From NCBI GenBank assembly GCA_038501785.1, contig JBAMJR010000003.1, positions 301,001 to 365,000 of the forward strand: a DNA stretch of 64,000 bases, read 5' to 3'. The notes beneath the pieces were generated by a model. The model saw only the letters and a program-made list of their open reading frames with translations, had not been told where the DNA came from and made no database searches. This stretch comes from Myoxocephalus aenaeus (Eukaryota; Chordata; Actinopteri; Perciformes; Cottidae). Below are positions 37,801 through 50,623 of the stretch, piece by piece; position 1 is the first letter of the stretch, and each line of letters begins with the position of its first letter. Position numbers and translations under genes: made by a program.

Positions 37801-40800
37801 TATAAATCCCAGTCCTGAAGTGACTTGTGTGTCTTTCCATCGTCTCCTTCTTCTTCAGTCCGTATGAAGCGCTGATTCATCAGCTGAACGTATAAATGCA
37901 GCGACTCGTTGTTCATCAAAGGTGTCTGACGGCATCACGGTGGAGTCTTGGCAGTTCATTCATATAAAGTCTTTAAATTTAAATTTAAAATCACATTTCA
38001 GTCGTTTCTGTCCTTCGTTCTTTTGAGTTGTCGTCGATAAAAAGAATGAAGATTTGAGTCGACTTGTAGTCAAAATGTTAATTATTGCAGCCGTTTCTAT
38101 TTCCCTGCGTCAAATGACCTTTTTCATCAGACGGTGCAGACGGTATCTTATTCATCTGATGGAAATCACAGGTTGAATGCTGCATTATAATAATAAAATA
38201 AACCGTTCCTGGAAGGCAGTTTTCAGACGGAGCGACCCGTGAGGTTCAGGCAGTCGCTGCGTCGCTCGCTGTGTTTAGAGACGAAGAACCCGAGGAAGAC
38301 GAAGAGCAGAACCGGAGTTGCTTTCGTCTTCCTCGGTGTCAAAACACACCGGGTGCTCCCTTTTTTTATTTTTATTTTAAGCTTCATTTCAAAAGGTAAA
38401 GTTGTTGTGTTCCATGATTCGTGTCTCCATCGGGGTTCTTACGCTCATGGAAAACCTGGAAAAGTTATGGAATTTTAAAATGGTTATTTCCAGGCCTGGA
38501 AAAGTCCTTGAAAAAAAAGAAATCCCAATTTTTTTGTGGGGAAAAGTCATGTAAATGTGTTATATTCATGTGTTCATGTCGTTCATTTACGCTGAGTTTG
38601 AAATAATGAATATGCTTTTAAAAGAAAGACTCAGAATATAAGCAGGCATACATACAGGCATCTATATAAATGTTTATTCTTTTAATCAAACTATTGTCTC
38701 ATTCATTTGAGTCATTTAAGGTTTACTGTATGCTTTGTATTCTCATTGTTAGTTTAAATACTACATTTACTCACTTTTTACTGTTTACACCCAGATTTCA
38801 CTAAATGTTTGCTCATGGACATTTGGTTTAAAGTCGTGGAAAAGTCGTGGATTTAAAAAATATTCTATATTAAATCAGACACTGATGGCACAGCGCTGTG
38901 TATTGCGTCTTTTTCCACCCACAATGCATTGCGCTGGTCAATAAGTACATAAAAGGTTGAGAACCAGCGGCCTAGAGACCCGTGTCCCTCTCATCTCATT
39001 CCATCCCTCTTGTTTCTCTCTCTCTCTCCAGGGGACCAATCAGATTTGGGCTACAACTCCCTGTCCAAAGAGGAGGTCCGGAGAGGAGACGCCAAGGACG
39101 ACAAGAAGGAGAGCGACTGCAGCTCCCGTCAGTAGGCCGTCTGATCACCGTCTCACATTTCTGTCCTGAAAACAGAAACGCCTCGCTGCCCGCGCGGGCT
39201 TTCCTCTTCCTCTGCCTTGATCTTCCTCCTCAGAGAGGAGTCTTCCTCTGAGGAGTCTCAACTTCAAAGCGGTTTCTGTCGCGAAAATCATCGTTTTTTT
39301 TTCTTTCACCCGCCGATCAAAGTCGTCGTATTTTTCCTTTTCCGCGCGTCGCTGCTCCTTTCAGACCCGAGGAGAGAAAACATCCAGAATACACATTCCT
39401 GTTTAATTGCATCTGTAGATTTCTCATAAATTCACCAAAAGCTACCGTTCCATAGTGCCTCATGTGAAACAAAAAGGGATGGCCTTCATGTAAATAATCA
39501 AGAGGAGGAAGTTTCTCGGTGATGTATATTTCAAGCTCTTCCTTTCACCAGCCAGACTTGTTTTAAAGGTGATTTCTGGTCCTCAGTGTCGGAGACGGAG
39601 AGCACCAAGGGCAGCAAAGACTTCCTCCCTCAGCTGGACGCCGAGGCGGCTTCCTCCTCCCGGCCGCGCGGCATCGTACGCAGCAGCTGTCCGTACGACG
39701 AGGCCTCCTGCAAACCCAGGAGCTCCGCCAGCGCAGGTGAGGAAGGAAAGATGGAGGATTTGCAGCTTCGTGATTGGACGTTTTCTGATATCGTCGGTCA
39801 GGAGAGTTTGATTCTCTAAAGCCGTGTTTTTTGTAATGCTCCTTTTGAAGTATCGCCTTAGTAAAGCTGCACGGAAACGGTAAAATCCTGCTTTTTTTTT
39901 TTTTGTTTAAAAAGAGTTGAAGCGCTTAATTAATTATGGAAACGGCTTCACGGAATAAATTCTCTGCCGTTTCTGCGTCTTCTTATACATTTATTTACAT
40001 GTATCTACCATTTTATTCATATATTCCACTGCTTTTGTGAACCTAAGACCTTTGGTAAAAACAATTTCCATCACCAAAACGTTATATCAAGAGATTTGAA
40101 GAATTTCAAAAATCGAACTTCAATTTTTCTTATGACAATGGTGCCTCATTATATAGAGAGCTGAGATTGTTCTGCAATTTTTCGATGTAACACATGGGTA
40201 TGTATCTGATATGCAAGTGCCTTTAAAAGGGGAATTTAAGAAATGATGTAAAATCGAGAAAACGAGAGAGTTAAACATGTCCGGAACAAGCCGACACGAA
40301 AGGACAATTCAAACTTCTCTTTCAGATTGCAGCCATCTGTCGTCCACATCATCCAAATTCTGACCGAGTTCACTTAGATTTAAACGCCCCTCATTCGCTC
40401 TTACTTCTTTGCTGCATTTTTTTTTTTTATAAGTTTTCCTAAAACCCGGCCAATGCAGGAAACGAACCCAAAATAACTCCCATCTTCTTTTTGAACTCTC
40501 CTCTTCCCCTCCGGCTCTCAGGCCACGTTGCAGGGCTCCTCTTCACCTCGTCCCTGGACGAGATCGGCGAGGTCCACACCAACACTCTGCTCCGGAGACA
40601 CAAGAGCGCTCTGGAGGACGTGGTGGCCGGCGGCGTCCTCGGCCTGGGCATGAGCCGGGGGGAGACCGACCCGGATAAGATCGCGGGACACCTCGGCGCG
40701 GACGTTAAGATCCTCTCCGGCGCCAACTTCAGTACGAGCGAGAGGCCTCGCTCGCTGGCTCTGGGGGGGATGCATCACAGGGAGGAGGACGAGGAGGGAC

Positions 40801-42932
40801 AGGACTCCAGCGACGACGAGGACAGAAGTAACACCGACGCCATTTTTGATCTGGAGGATCTGGATCTGGACAAACCCAAGTCCGGCCGATCCCACAAGAA
40901 GCCCGTGGAGCGCAGCGTGAGCTGCGGCGGCGGCGGCGTGAGCTGCGCCACGCGCACGGACATCCAGGCGGGCTACGACCCGCTGTCCCTGCTGGCGGCG
41001 CAGTCTCAGACGGAGCGGCCGAACGAGGAGGACCGGTACCCGGAGGGCGACGAGGCCGGGACGACGCCGGGCGGCGCCCGCGGCCACCTGGCCCGGGAGA
41101 TCGAGCTCTACATGAACCACATGGGCAGCCCGCTGAGCAGCCGCACGCCCAGCCTGGACCTGCAGGACCTCGCCAGCCCGCTCCTCCTCCTGCAGCCGTC
41201 CTCGCTCTCGGCGCCCCGCCGGGCCAGCCTGCCCCACGGCTCCCCCCTGAGGGCCGCCGCGGTGACGCGCTCCCGCACCTTCCAGCCGCCGCCGTCGCCC
41301 TGCCGGCCCGTCCCGCGGCAGCGCCTGCTGTCCTCGCCCTCCTGCCGCAGCTCCGGCAGCACCACGCCCAGCGCCAGCCCCCGCAGGGACCGGGCGAGCC
41401 TGGCGTCGCCTTCGCCCTCCTCCTCCTCCGCCTCCGCCTCCTTCGCTCTGGACACTCTGCTCACGCCGTCGCTCGACGTGTTCAAAACCAGCGTGTTCTC
41501 CGCCGGGAAGGGCGTGGCGGAGAAGGCGAGCCGCTGGTACTCCCGCCTCGCCACATACACCACGCCCACCAAGGTACCACGTCAAGTTTGACTGATTCAT
41601 AAATCACATGAGGTCTCTGGTTACAGTAGTCATGTGACCTAGTTTTAAAGAGGCGGCAAACTCCGGTTCTGTGTAGAATATGTGCATGTGTTAAAGCTGC
41701 ATTCTCTCTCCTGTCCACCAGGGGGCGACTCCTCTGGTTGTATAGAAGTCTATGCTTCATGTGTTAAAGCTGCATTCTCTCTCCTGTCCACCAGGGGGCG
41801 ACTCCTCTGGTTGTATAGAAGTCTATGCTTCATGTGTTAAAGCTGCATTATCTCTACTGTCCACCAGGGGGCGACTCCTCTGGTTGTATAGAAGTCTATG
41901 CTTCATGTGTTGAAGCTGCATTATCTCTACTGTCCACCAGGGGGCGACTCCTCTGGTTGTATAGAAGTCTATGCTTCATGTGTTAAAGCTGCATTATCTC
42001 TACTGTCCACCAGGGGGTGACTCCTCTGGTTGTATAGAAGTCTATGCTTCATGTGTTAAAGCTTCATTCTCTCTCCTGACCACCAGGGGGCGACTCCTCT
42101 GGTTGTATAGAAGTCTATGCTTCATGTGTTAAAGCTGCATTATCTCTACTGTCCACCAGGGGGTGACTCCTCTGGTTGTATAGAAGTCTATATAAATGAC
42201 TCTACTTCTCTCTTGATGTATTCCCTCAGTAAACATTGTAAACATGAGTTTATGTCTCAATGTCTAGTTTCAAGTCTTCTTCAATACAGCATGATGTTTA
42301 TTTAGTAAATTATGGTCATTTAGAGTCAAACAGACCATAAAGCAGGGGACGCTTTAGGGGCGGGGCTACAAGGTGATTGACAGGTCAATCCTCAGTCCAG
42401 ATATGGTCACTTCCTGTTCACTGGTTGTGAAAAATATATATATGAATGAAGTGGGAGTGCTGCTGCCATCTAGTGGCTTGTTAGTGTCAGTGACAGAGCT
42501 TTAGTTCTGTTGTGACTTAACATGCTGAACGTCTTTCTAGTGTTCGTATATTAAGTGCTGTAGTTTTATTATTAACGTGTATTTATATCATATATATATA
42601 TATATAAATATATATATATATGTATCACGTATACATCCTCTGCTCCTGCAGGACGGGCACAGCGACCGCCTCAGCGTTTCCTCCCTCGGTCTCGGAGATC
42701 CGGACTGCTGCTCCCTGCTGGACGAGGAGGGCCCCGCGGCGTCCCCGCAGAGGACGGGCCCCGCGGGGCCCCGCAGGAGCCCCAGGCGCAGCCCCCTGCG
42801 CGGCCGGCTGGACAGCCCCTCGGCGGGCTCCAGCCTCGGGAGACCCACGTCTCTGCTCCCCGGTAACGGCGACGCCTTCTCCCTTCAAACGTTACGATGG
42901 CGGCCATCTTGTTAGTTTGTTCTTTAGGTCAC

Positions 42933-42964
<32 letters not shown>

Positions 42965-45963
42965 CCTTCCTGCAGGATGCGTGCTCTCGCCTCCCGGCTT
43001 CCCTCTGCCGGACAAGTCGGACCTCGGCTCTTCGCGCTACACCAGCAACACCAGCATCTTCAACAACTACGCCATGGAGGTGAGACAGTAGAAGAAGAAA
43101 TACAACCAAATATCTTTGTTTTTTAGATCAAGCTGATGCTAATAAACCCTTCAAGAAAGACTGAATGATGTGTGCTTTCTGCCCTCTCTCTCTTTCTCTC
43201 CCTCCATCTTTCCAGCTGCTGATCTCCAGCTGTTCTCGCTGTAAGACGTGTGACTCTCTGGTGTACGACGAGGAGATCATGGCCGGCTGGACGGCGGACG
43301 ACTCCAACCTGAACACCACGTGTCCGTTCTGCGGGAACCCGTTCCTGCCCTTCCTCAACGTGGAGATCCGGGACACCAGAGGACCCGGCAGGTAGACGGC
43401 AGCGACACGTTTCAGAATCATTACGACGTTCTTTTCTCCGATTTTCAGTCGGTAACTCGTTTTTTCCGATTATTTCCGACAGCGCACGAATGCAGCATTT
43501 AGACCGCGGACAGAAACAGAAATGATTCTCGTTTTGTTCACGTTGAACTTCATAGAAAATATATGTTTTACGGGGTTCTTACGATCATGGAAAACCTGGA
43601 AAAAGTCATGGAGTTATAAAATGGTTATTGAAAAAAATAAAATCCCAACAGTGTTGTAAAAGTCATGTAAATGTGTTATATTCATGTGTTCATGACGTTC
43701 ATTTACGCTGAGTTTGAAATAATTAATATGCTTTTAAAAGAAAGACGCTCAAAATATAAGCAGGCATACATACAGGCATCTATATCAATGTTTATTCTTT
43801 TAATCAAACTATTGTTTGTATACACCGAGATTTCACACAATGTTTGGTCATGGAAATTTGGTTTAAAGTCATGGAAATTTGGTTTAAAGTCATGAAATAA
43901 TCATCGAAATTTGGTAAAGTCATGGAAATTTGGTTTAAAGTCATGGAAAAGTCATGGAAATTTGGTTTAAAGTCATGAAATAATCATCGAAATTTGGTAA
44001 AGTCATGGAAATTTGGTTTAAAGTCATGGAAAAGTCATGGAAATTTGGATTAAAGTCATGGAAATTTGGTAAAAGGTCATAGAAATTTGGTTTAAAGTCA
44101 TGAAATAATCATGGAAATTTGGTAAAAAGTCATGGAAATTTGGTTTAAAGTCATGGAAAAGTCATGGAAATTTGGATTAAAGTCATGAAATAGTCATGGA
44201 AATTTGGTTTAAAGTCATGGAAATTTGGTAAAAGGTCATAGAAATTTGGTTTAAAGTCATGGAAAAGTCATGGAAAAGTCATGGAAATTTGGTTTAAAGT
44301 CATGAAATAGTCATGGAAATTTGGTTTAAAGTCATGGAAATTTGGTTTAAAGTCATGAAAGTCATGGACAAGTCATGGAAATTTGATTAAAAAAAGTCAT
44401 GGAAAAGTCATGGAAATCCATTGGTGAGAATCTGTATGAACCCTGGTTTTAACATGGAAAATGAGGCTTTGGGAGTGAATACGATGTGTTGTACTTCCTC
44501 CCGGTGTGCAGGCTCTTCCTGAAGGGAAGCCCGTCGGTGGACGAGGCGCTGACCTCGTCGTGCTCCGCCTCCACCGGTCTGGACACGGGCACGTCCACCT
44601 TGTCCACGCCGTGTCCCACCTTGTCCACGCCGTGTCCCGCCGGCTTCCCTCCCCCCCCTGGGGTCGCTGTCCAGGCGTGTTCGGGGAGTGGAAGGTACTG
44701 AAATCATCTTCATCATTATTTTATAACGTATTAAACAATCATATTGTTATTATTATTTACATTCATTAACGGGTACCAGGACAACAAGATGCCGCACGCT
44801 AGAATACGTTTTAAAATGTCGCCCGCTGCTCATCTTTCAATCTCAACTGTCTGCAGTTCTATTGCATTGTGGGTAATGTAGGCGCAAGATTATTGACAAG
44901 AAGAATGTTATCTCTGGTCCTCCACTTTTTTATTATTATTATAAACTGTCCATCGATAGTCTGACCATGTTATCGCACCGCAATGATGAACCTTTGGAGT
45001 CGTGTAGCTTTTTTAAAATAACCAGAATTAAATACTGAAAAAATATTTGTTGAGTTAACAAATGAGCGTTTAAACTGCAAGACAAATGAAAACCTCCCTG
45101 ATTTTGATTCTCTCAGACGACTTTGATATATGAAGGATCCAATGCAGTCAGAAAGCGGCTGACACTTTTTTATTCATTTAATAATAATCTTATGAAGAAG
45201 TGAAGCTTTTCCACATCTTCGTTCAGCGAAAACACTTTTTTTAACTCGTAGAAACCAAAAACAAAGAATCTACACTTGAAGTACTAGAGGCGCTTACGAC
45301 ATGTAATCATAATGATTTTACCTCATTTATATTTCATTAAACTTCCTCACTAACAAAGAGGATAAACCACACCCTCCAAACTAAAAAGAACAGAAATCAA
45401 GATGTCTCCCTAAATTGTGACCACGCCCCCTCCCACAGGACTCCGCCCACTCCCGGGATCAGCATCCCCTCGGAGCGCCGGCAGGGCTCTCCGATGGCCC
45501 GCAGCGTCAGCGGCTTCGGGCCCCTGGACGAGGGCCCGCGCCGAGCCGTGCCGACGTCCGGCAGCCTGCCCAGCCGCCTGGACGAGGCCACGGTACGTTG
45601 TGGGTTCTAACCCCAAAGACTCCAAACGCTCTGTTCAAGCTAAAAAGAAAATGTTTCTTTTGTGTTTTTCCGCCCAGGAAAACTTTACTGGATGTTTGAA
45701 TGTCACGAGAGATTTGGTGCTTTTTATCTTGTAGAAAGTGTCTATGTTCTTTAGTTTTGTACAAAGAGAATTAAAATAACGCGGTCGTTGGTGAAAGAAA
45801 CTTAGATTGGATTATATTTAACACTCTGAACCCCGGTGGGATTGAAAAGGTTTTCTTTAAGCAATCGCAAAAAAAACGACACCGTTTATATGTCACAGCC
45901 GAGGGTCCTTGAACGCATCATGTGTGACGAACACAGAAACGAATCTTAGCATTGTGTGATATA

Positions 45964-46021
<58 letters not shown>

Positions 46022-49000
46022 CATACATATACATACATACATATACATACATACATATATACATACATATACATACATACATATATACATACATACAATA
46101 CACACACAATACATACACACTAAATAGACACATAATACATAGACAAACAATAAATACACAAACTACATAATAATTAGGGTAAGTATTCTGAAAACAACAC
46201 CGGCTCTGGTTTAGTCCGGGTGGTTCTGGACCAGAGGAGCTCCGGCTCTGGTTTAGTCCGGGTGGTTCTGGACCAGAGGAGCCCCGGCTCTGGTTTAGTC
46301 CGGGTGGTTCTGGACCACAGAGGAGCCCCGGCTCTGGTTTAGTCCTGGTGGTTCTGGACCAGAGGAGCCCCGGCTCTGGTTTAGTCCTGGTGGTTCTGGA
46401 CCAGAGGAGCTCCGGCTCTGGTTTAGTCCTGGTGGTTCTGGACCAGAGGAGCCCCGGCCCCGGCTCTGGTTTAGTCCTGGTGGTTCTGGACCAGAGGAGC
46501 CCCGGCTCCGGCTCTGGTTTAGTCCGGGTGGTTCTGGACCACAGAGGAGCTCCGGCTCTGGTTTAGTCCTGGTGGTTCTGGACCACAGAGGAGCTCCGGC
46601 TCTGGTTTAGTCCGGGTGGTTCTGGACCAGAGGAGCCCTGGCTCTGGTTTAGTCCGGGTGGTTCTGGACCAGAGGAGCCCCGGCTCTGGTTTAGTCCGGG
46701 TGGTTCTGGACCACAGAGGAGCCCCGGCTCTGGTTTAGTCCGGGTGGTTCTGGACCAGAGGAGCCCCGGCTCTGGTTTAGTCCGGGTGGTTCTGGACCAC
46801 AGAGGAGCCCCGGCTCTGGTTTAGTCCGGGTGGTTCTGGACCACAGAGGAGCCCCGGCTCTGGTTTAGTCCGGGTGGTTCTGGACCACAGAGGAGCCCCG
46901 GCTCTGGTTTAGTCTTGGTGGTTCTGGACCAGAGGAGCCCCGGCTCTGGTTCAGTCTTGGTGGTTCTGGACCAGAGGAGCCCCGGCTCTGGTTCAGTCTT
47001 GGTGGTTCTGGACCAGAGGAGCCCCGGCTCCGGCTCGGGATCTGACCCTCCCCTCTCGCCCCCCCAGGACCCGCTGAGCATGGCGTGGCGGCTGCACCAC
47101 CCCGAGCCGGTGACGGTGCCCTACCTCAGCCCGCTGGTGCTGTGGAAGGAGCTGGAGAGCCTGCTGGAGAACGAGGGCGACCCGGTGATCACGGAGGCCG
47201 ACGTGGTGGACCAGCACCCCATCCTGTACTGGAACCTGCTCTGGTACTTCAGGCGCCTGGACCTGCCCAGCAACCTGCCGGGCCTCATGCTCACCTCGGA
47301 GCACTGCAACCGGGAGTCCCAGGTGCACACGGCAGACACGCAATGCATGCAATATATACCCAATACATACGTTACACATGTACACAATATATACACAATA
47401 CATACGTTACACATGTACACAATATATACACAATACATACGTTACACATATACACAATATATACACAATACATACGTTACACATGTACACAATATATACA
47501 CAATACATACGTTACACATGTACACAATATATACACAATACATACGTTACACATGTACACAATATATACACAATACATACGTTACACATGTACACAATAT
47601 ATACACAATACATACGTTACACATGTACACAATATATACACACATCAGACACGCGATGCATGCAATATATACACATTATATGTCACACATATACACAATA
47701 CATACACACAGCAGACACGCAATGCATACGCAATGCATGCATTATATATACAATACATACGTTACACAATACACAATACATACGCTACACAAAACACAAT
47801 AATTAGGGTAATTAGTCTGAAAACAACCAATGTCAGACTGACTGTGTTTCCTCTCTCTCCCTTTCTCTCTCTCTTCCTGTCTCTCTCTCTCCCTCCCTGT
47901 CTGTCTCTCTCCCTCCCTGTCTGTCTCTCTCCCTCCCTGTCTGTCTCTCTCAGGTCCCTCGTCCCTGGATGTCGGAGGACAGTAAACACGTGTTGATCCA
48001 GATCCTGTGGGACAATCTGAAGCTGCACCAGGACTCTGTCCAGCCGCTCTACATCCTCTGGAACACCTTCAGTGAGTCGTTTACACTGAGTTCCTGTTCA
48101 GTTCTCCTCAGAGCAGCAAAAGAAAAACAAATATAGAGAATCTAGAGAATCTAGCTCCTCCTTCTGGTAGTCATCATCTAGCTCCTCCTCCTGGTAGTCG
48201 GCGTCTAGCTCCTCCTCCTGGTAGTCGTCGTCTAGCTCCTCCTCCAAGTAGTCGTCGTCTAGCTCCTCCTCCTGGTAGTCGGCATCTAGCTCCTCCTCCT
48301 GGTAGTCTTCATCTAGCTCCTCCTACTGGTAGTCGTCGTCTAGCTCCTCCTCCTGGTAGTCGGCATCTAGCTCCTCCTCCTGGTAGTCTTCATCTAGCTC
48401 CTCCTTCTGGTAGTCGGCATCTAGCTCCTCCTCCAAGTAGTCTTCATCTAGCTCCTCCTCCTGGTAGTCTTCATCTAGCTCCTCCTCCTGGTAGTCGGCA
48501 TCTAGCTCCTCCTCCTGGTAGTCTTCATCTAGCTCCTCCTCCTGGTAGTCGGCATCTAGCTCCTCCTCCAAGTAGTCTTCATCTAGCTCCTCCTCCTGGT
48601 AGTCGTCATCTAGCTCCTCCTCTCGGTGGTCTTCATCTAGCTCCTCCTCCTGGTAGTCGGCATCTAGCTCCTCCTCCAAGTAGTCGTCATCTAGCTCCTC
48701 CTTCTGGTAGTCGTCATCTAGCTCCTCCTCCTGGTAGTCTTCATCTAGCTCCTCCTCTCGGGACTCGTCATCTAGCTCCTCCTCCTGGTAGTCTTCATCT
48801 AGCTCCTCCTCCTGGTAGTCGGCATCTAGCTCCTCCTCCTGGTAGTCTTCATCTAGCTCCTCCTCCTGGTAGTCGGCATCTAGCTCCTCCTCCTGGTAGT
48901 CTTCATCTAGCTCCTCCTCCTGGTAGTCGGCATCTAGCTCCTCCTCCTGGTAGTCTTCATCTAGCTCCTCCTCCTGGTAGTCGTCATCTAGCTCCTCCTT

Positions 49001-50154
49001 CTGGTAGTCTTCATCTAGATCCTCCTCCTGGTAGTCTTCATCTAGCTCCTCCTTCTGGTAGTCTTCATCTAGCTCCTCCTCCTGGTAGTCTTCATCTAGC
49101 TCCTCCTCTTGGGAGTCTTCATCTAGCTCCTCCTCCTGGTAGTCTTCATCTAGCTCCTCCTCCTGGTAGTCTTCATCTAGCTCCTCCTCCTGGTAGTCTT
49201 CATCTAGCTCCTCCTCTCGGGACTCGTCATCTAGCTCCTCCTCCTGGTAGTCGACATCTAGCTCCTCCTCCTGGGTCTCGTCATCTAGCTCCTCCTCCTG
49301 GTAGTCGGCATCTAGCTCCTCCTCCAAGTAGTCGGCATCTAGCTCCTCCTTCTGGTAGTCTTCATCTAGCTCCTCCTCCTGGTAGTCGGCATCTAGCTCC
49401 TCCTCCAAGTAGTCAGCATCTAGCTCCTCCTTCTGGTAGTCGGCATCTAGCTCCTCTTCCTGGTAGTCGGCATCTAGCTCCTCCTCTCGGGAGACTTCAT
49501 CTAGCTCCTCCTCCTGGTAGTCGGCGTCGTCTAGCTCCTCCTCCTGGGTCTCGTCATCTAGCTCCTCCTCCTGGTAGTCGGCATCTAGCTCCTCCTCCAA
49601 GTAGTCGTCATCTAGCTCCTCCTCCTGGGTCTCGTCATCTAGCTCCTCCTCCTGGTAGTCGGCATCTAGCTCCTCCTTCTGGTAGTCGGCATCTAGCTCC
49701 TCCTCTCGGGAGACTTCATCTAGCTCCTCCTCCTGGTAGTCGGCGTCGTCTAACTCCTCCTCCTGGGACTCGTCAGCTAGCTCCTCCTACCAGTAGTCGG
49801 CAGCTAGCTCCTCCTGCGGCTAACTGGTGTGCTAACGGTGTGCTCTCTGTCTTGCAGGCCTTAACTGCACTCTGTTGTTAGACAGTGAGTGTTCTCCTCA
49901 GACGAGTCTTGTCTTTGTGTCTCTGTTGTTTCGCTCGATGCATCGCAGTGTCGTCTGTGGAACGTCAGCCGCTTCATGGTCTCAGTGTTTTCCATGATTA
50001 TTATTGTTGTGTTATTGTTATTATTATTATTATTGTTCGTCTCAAATACAGCCCAGTGTGGATGTCGCTTTGCATCTCTGGTGAATGTGTTTCTCCACGC
50101 GCTGACATCCAGTTATATGTTTAGGACAATTTATCTGAATTTAATCTAACACTG

Positions 50155-50197
<43 letters not shown>

Positions 50198-50577
50198 TGT
50201 AGATGTGGGTTACCCTCTGTCCCGGCCGGTCCCGGAGGAGGAGAAGCCGCTCAGCGAGGAGCTGCTGCAGAGCGTGGTGAGGAGCATCCAGAGGAACGAC
50301 ATCAGCCGGCCGATGGCTCAGCTGCTGACGCTGCTGGGGCAGACGCTCGGGGTCAAGAGGCGAAGGTATTCAGTTATTCCACTTAAGAAACACCCACGGA
50401 GAGGATCTTCCTTGTGTGAACTAACGCGTACTTGTTGTGTCTTTACAAACATCTTTTCTTGACGATGAAGAGTTTATTTTGTCCTTCATCATTGACCAGA
50501 TCAAAAGTACAGATCCTTCCTTCACACACCTGTGGTGTGACGAATAAACAACATAAATGTGAAGTACTCGCTAGCGG

Positions 50578-50623
<46 letters not shown>

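Noticed and set aside
40518..41600. 360-codon antisense ORF
   Set aside because: Shadow of the GC-rich coding exon 22, whose sense frame is clearly DENND4C.
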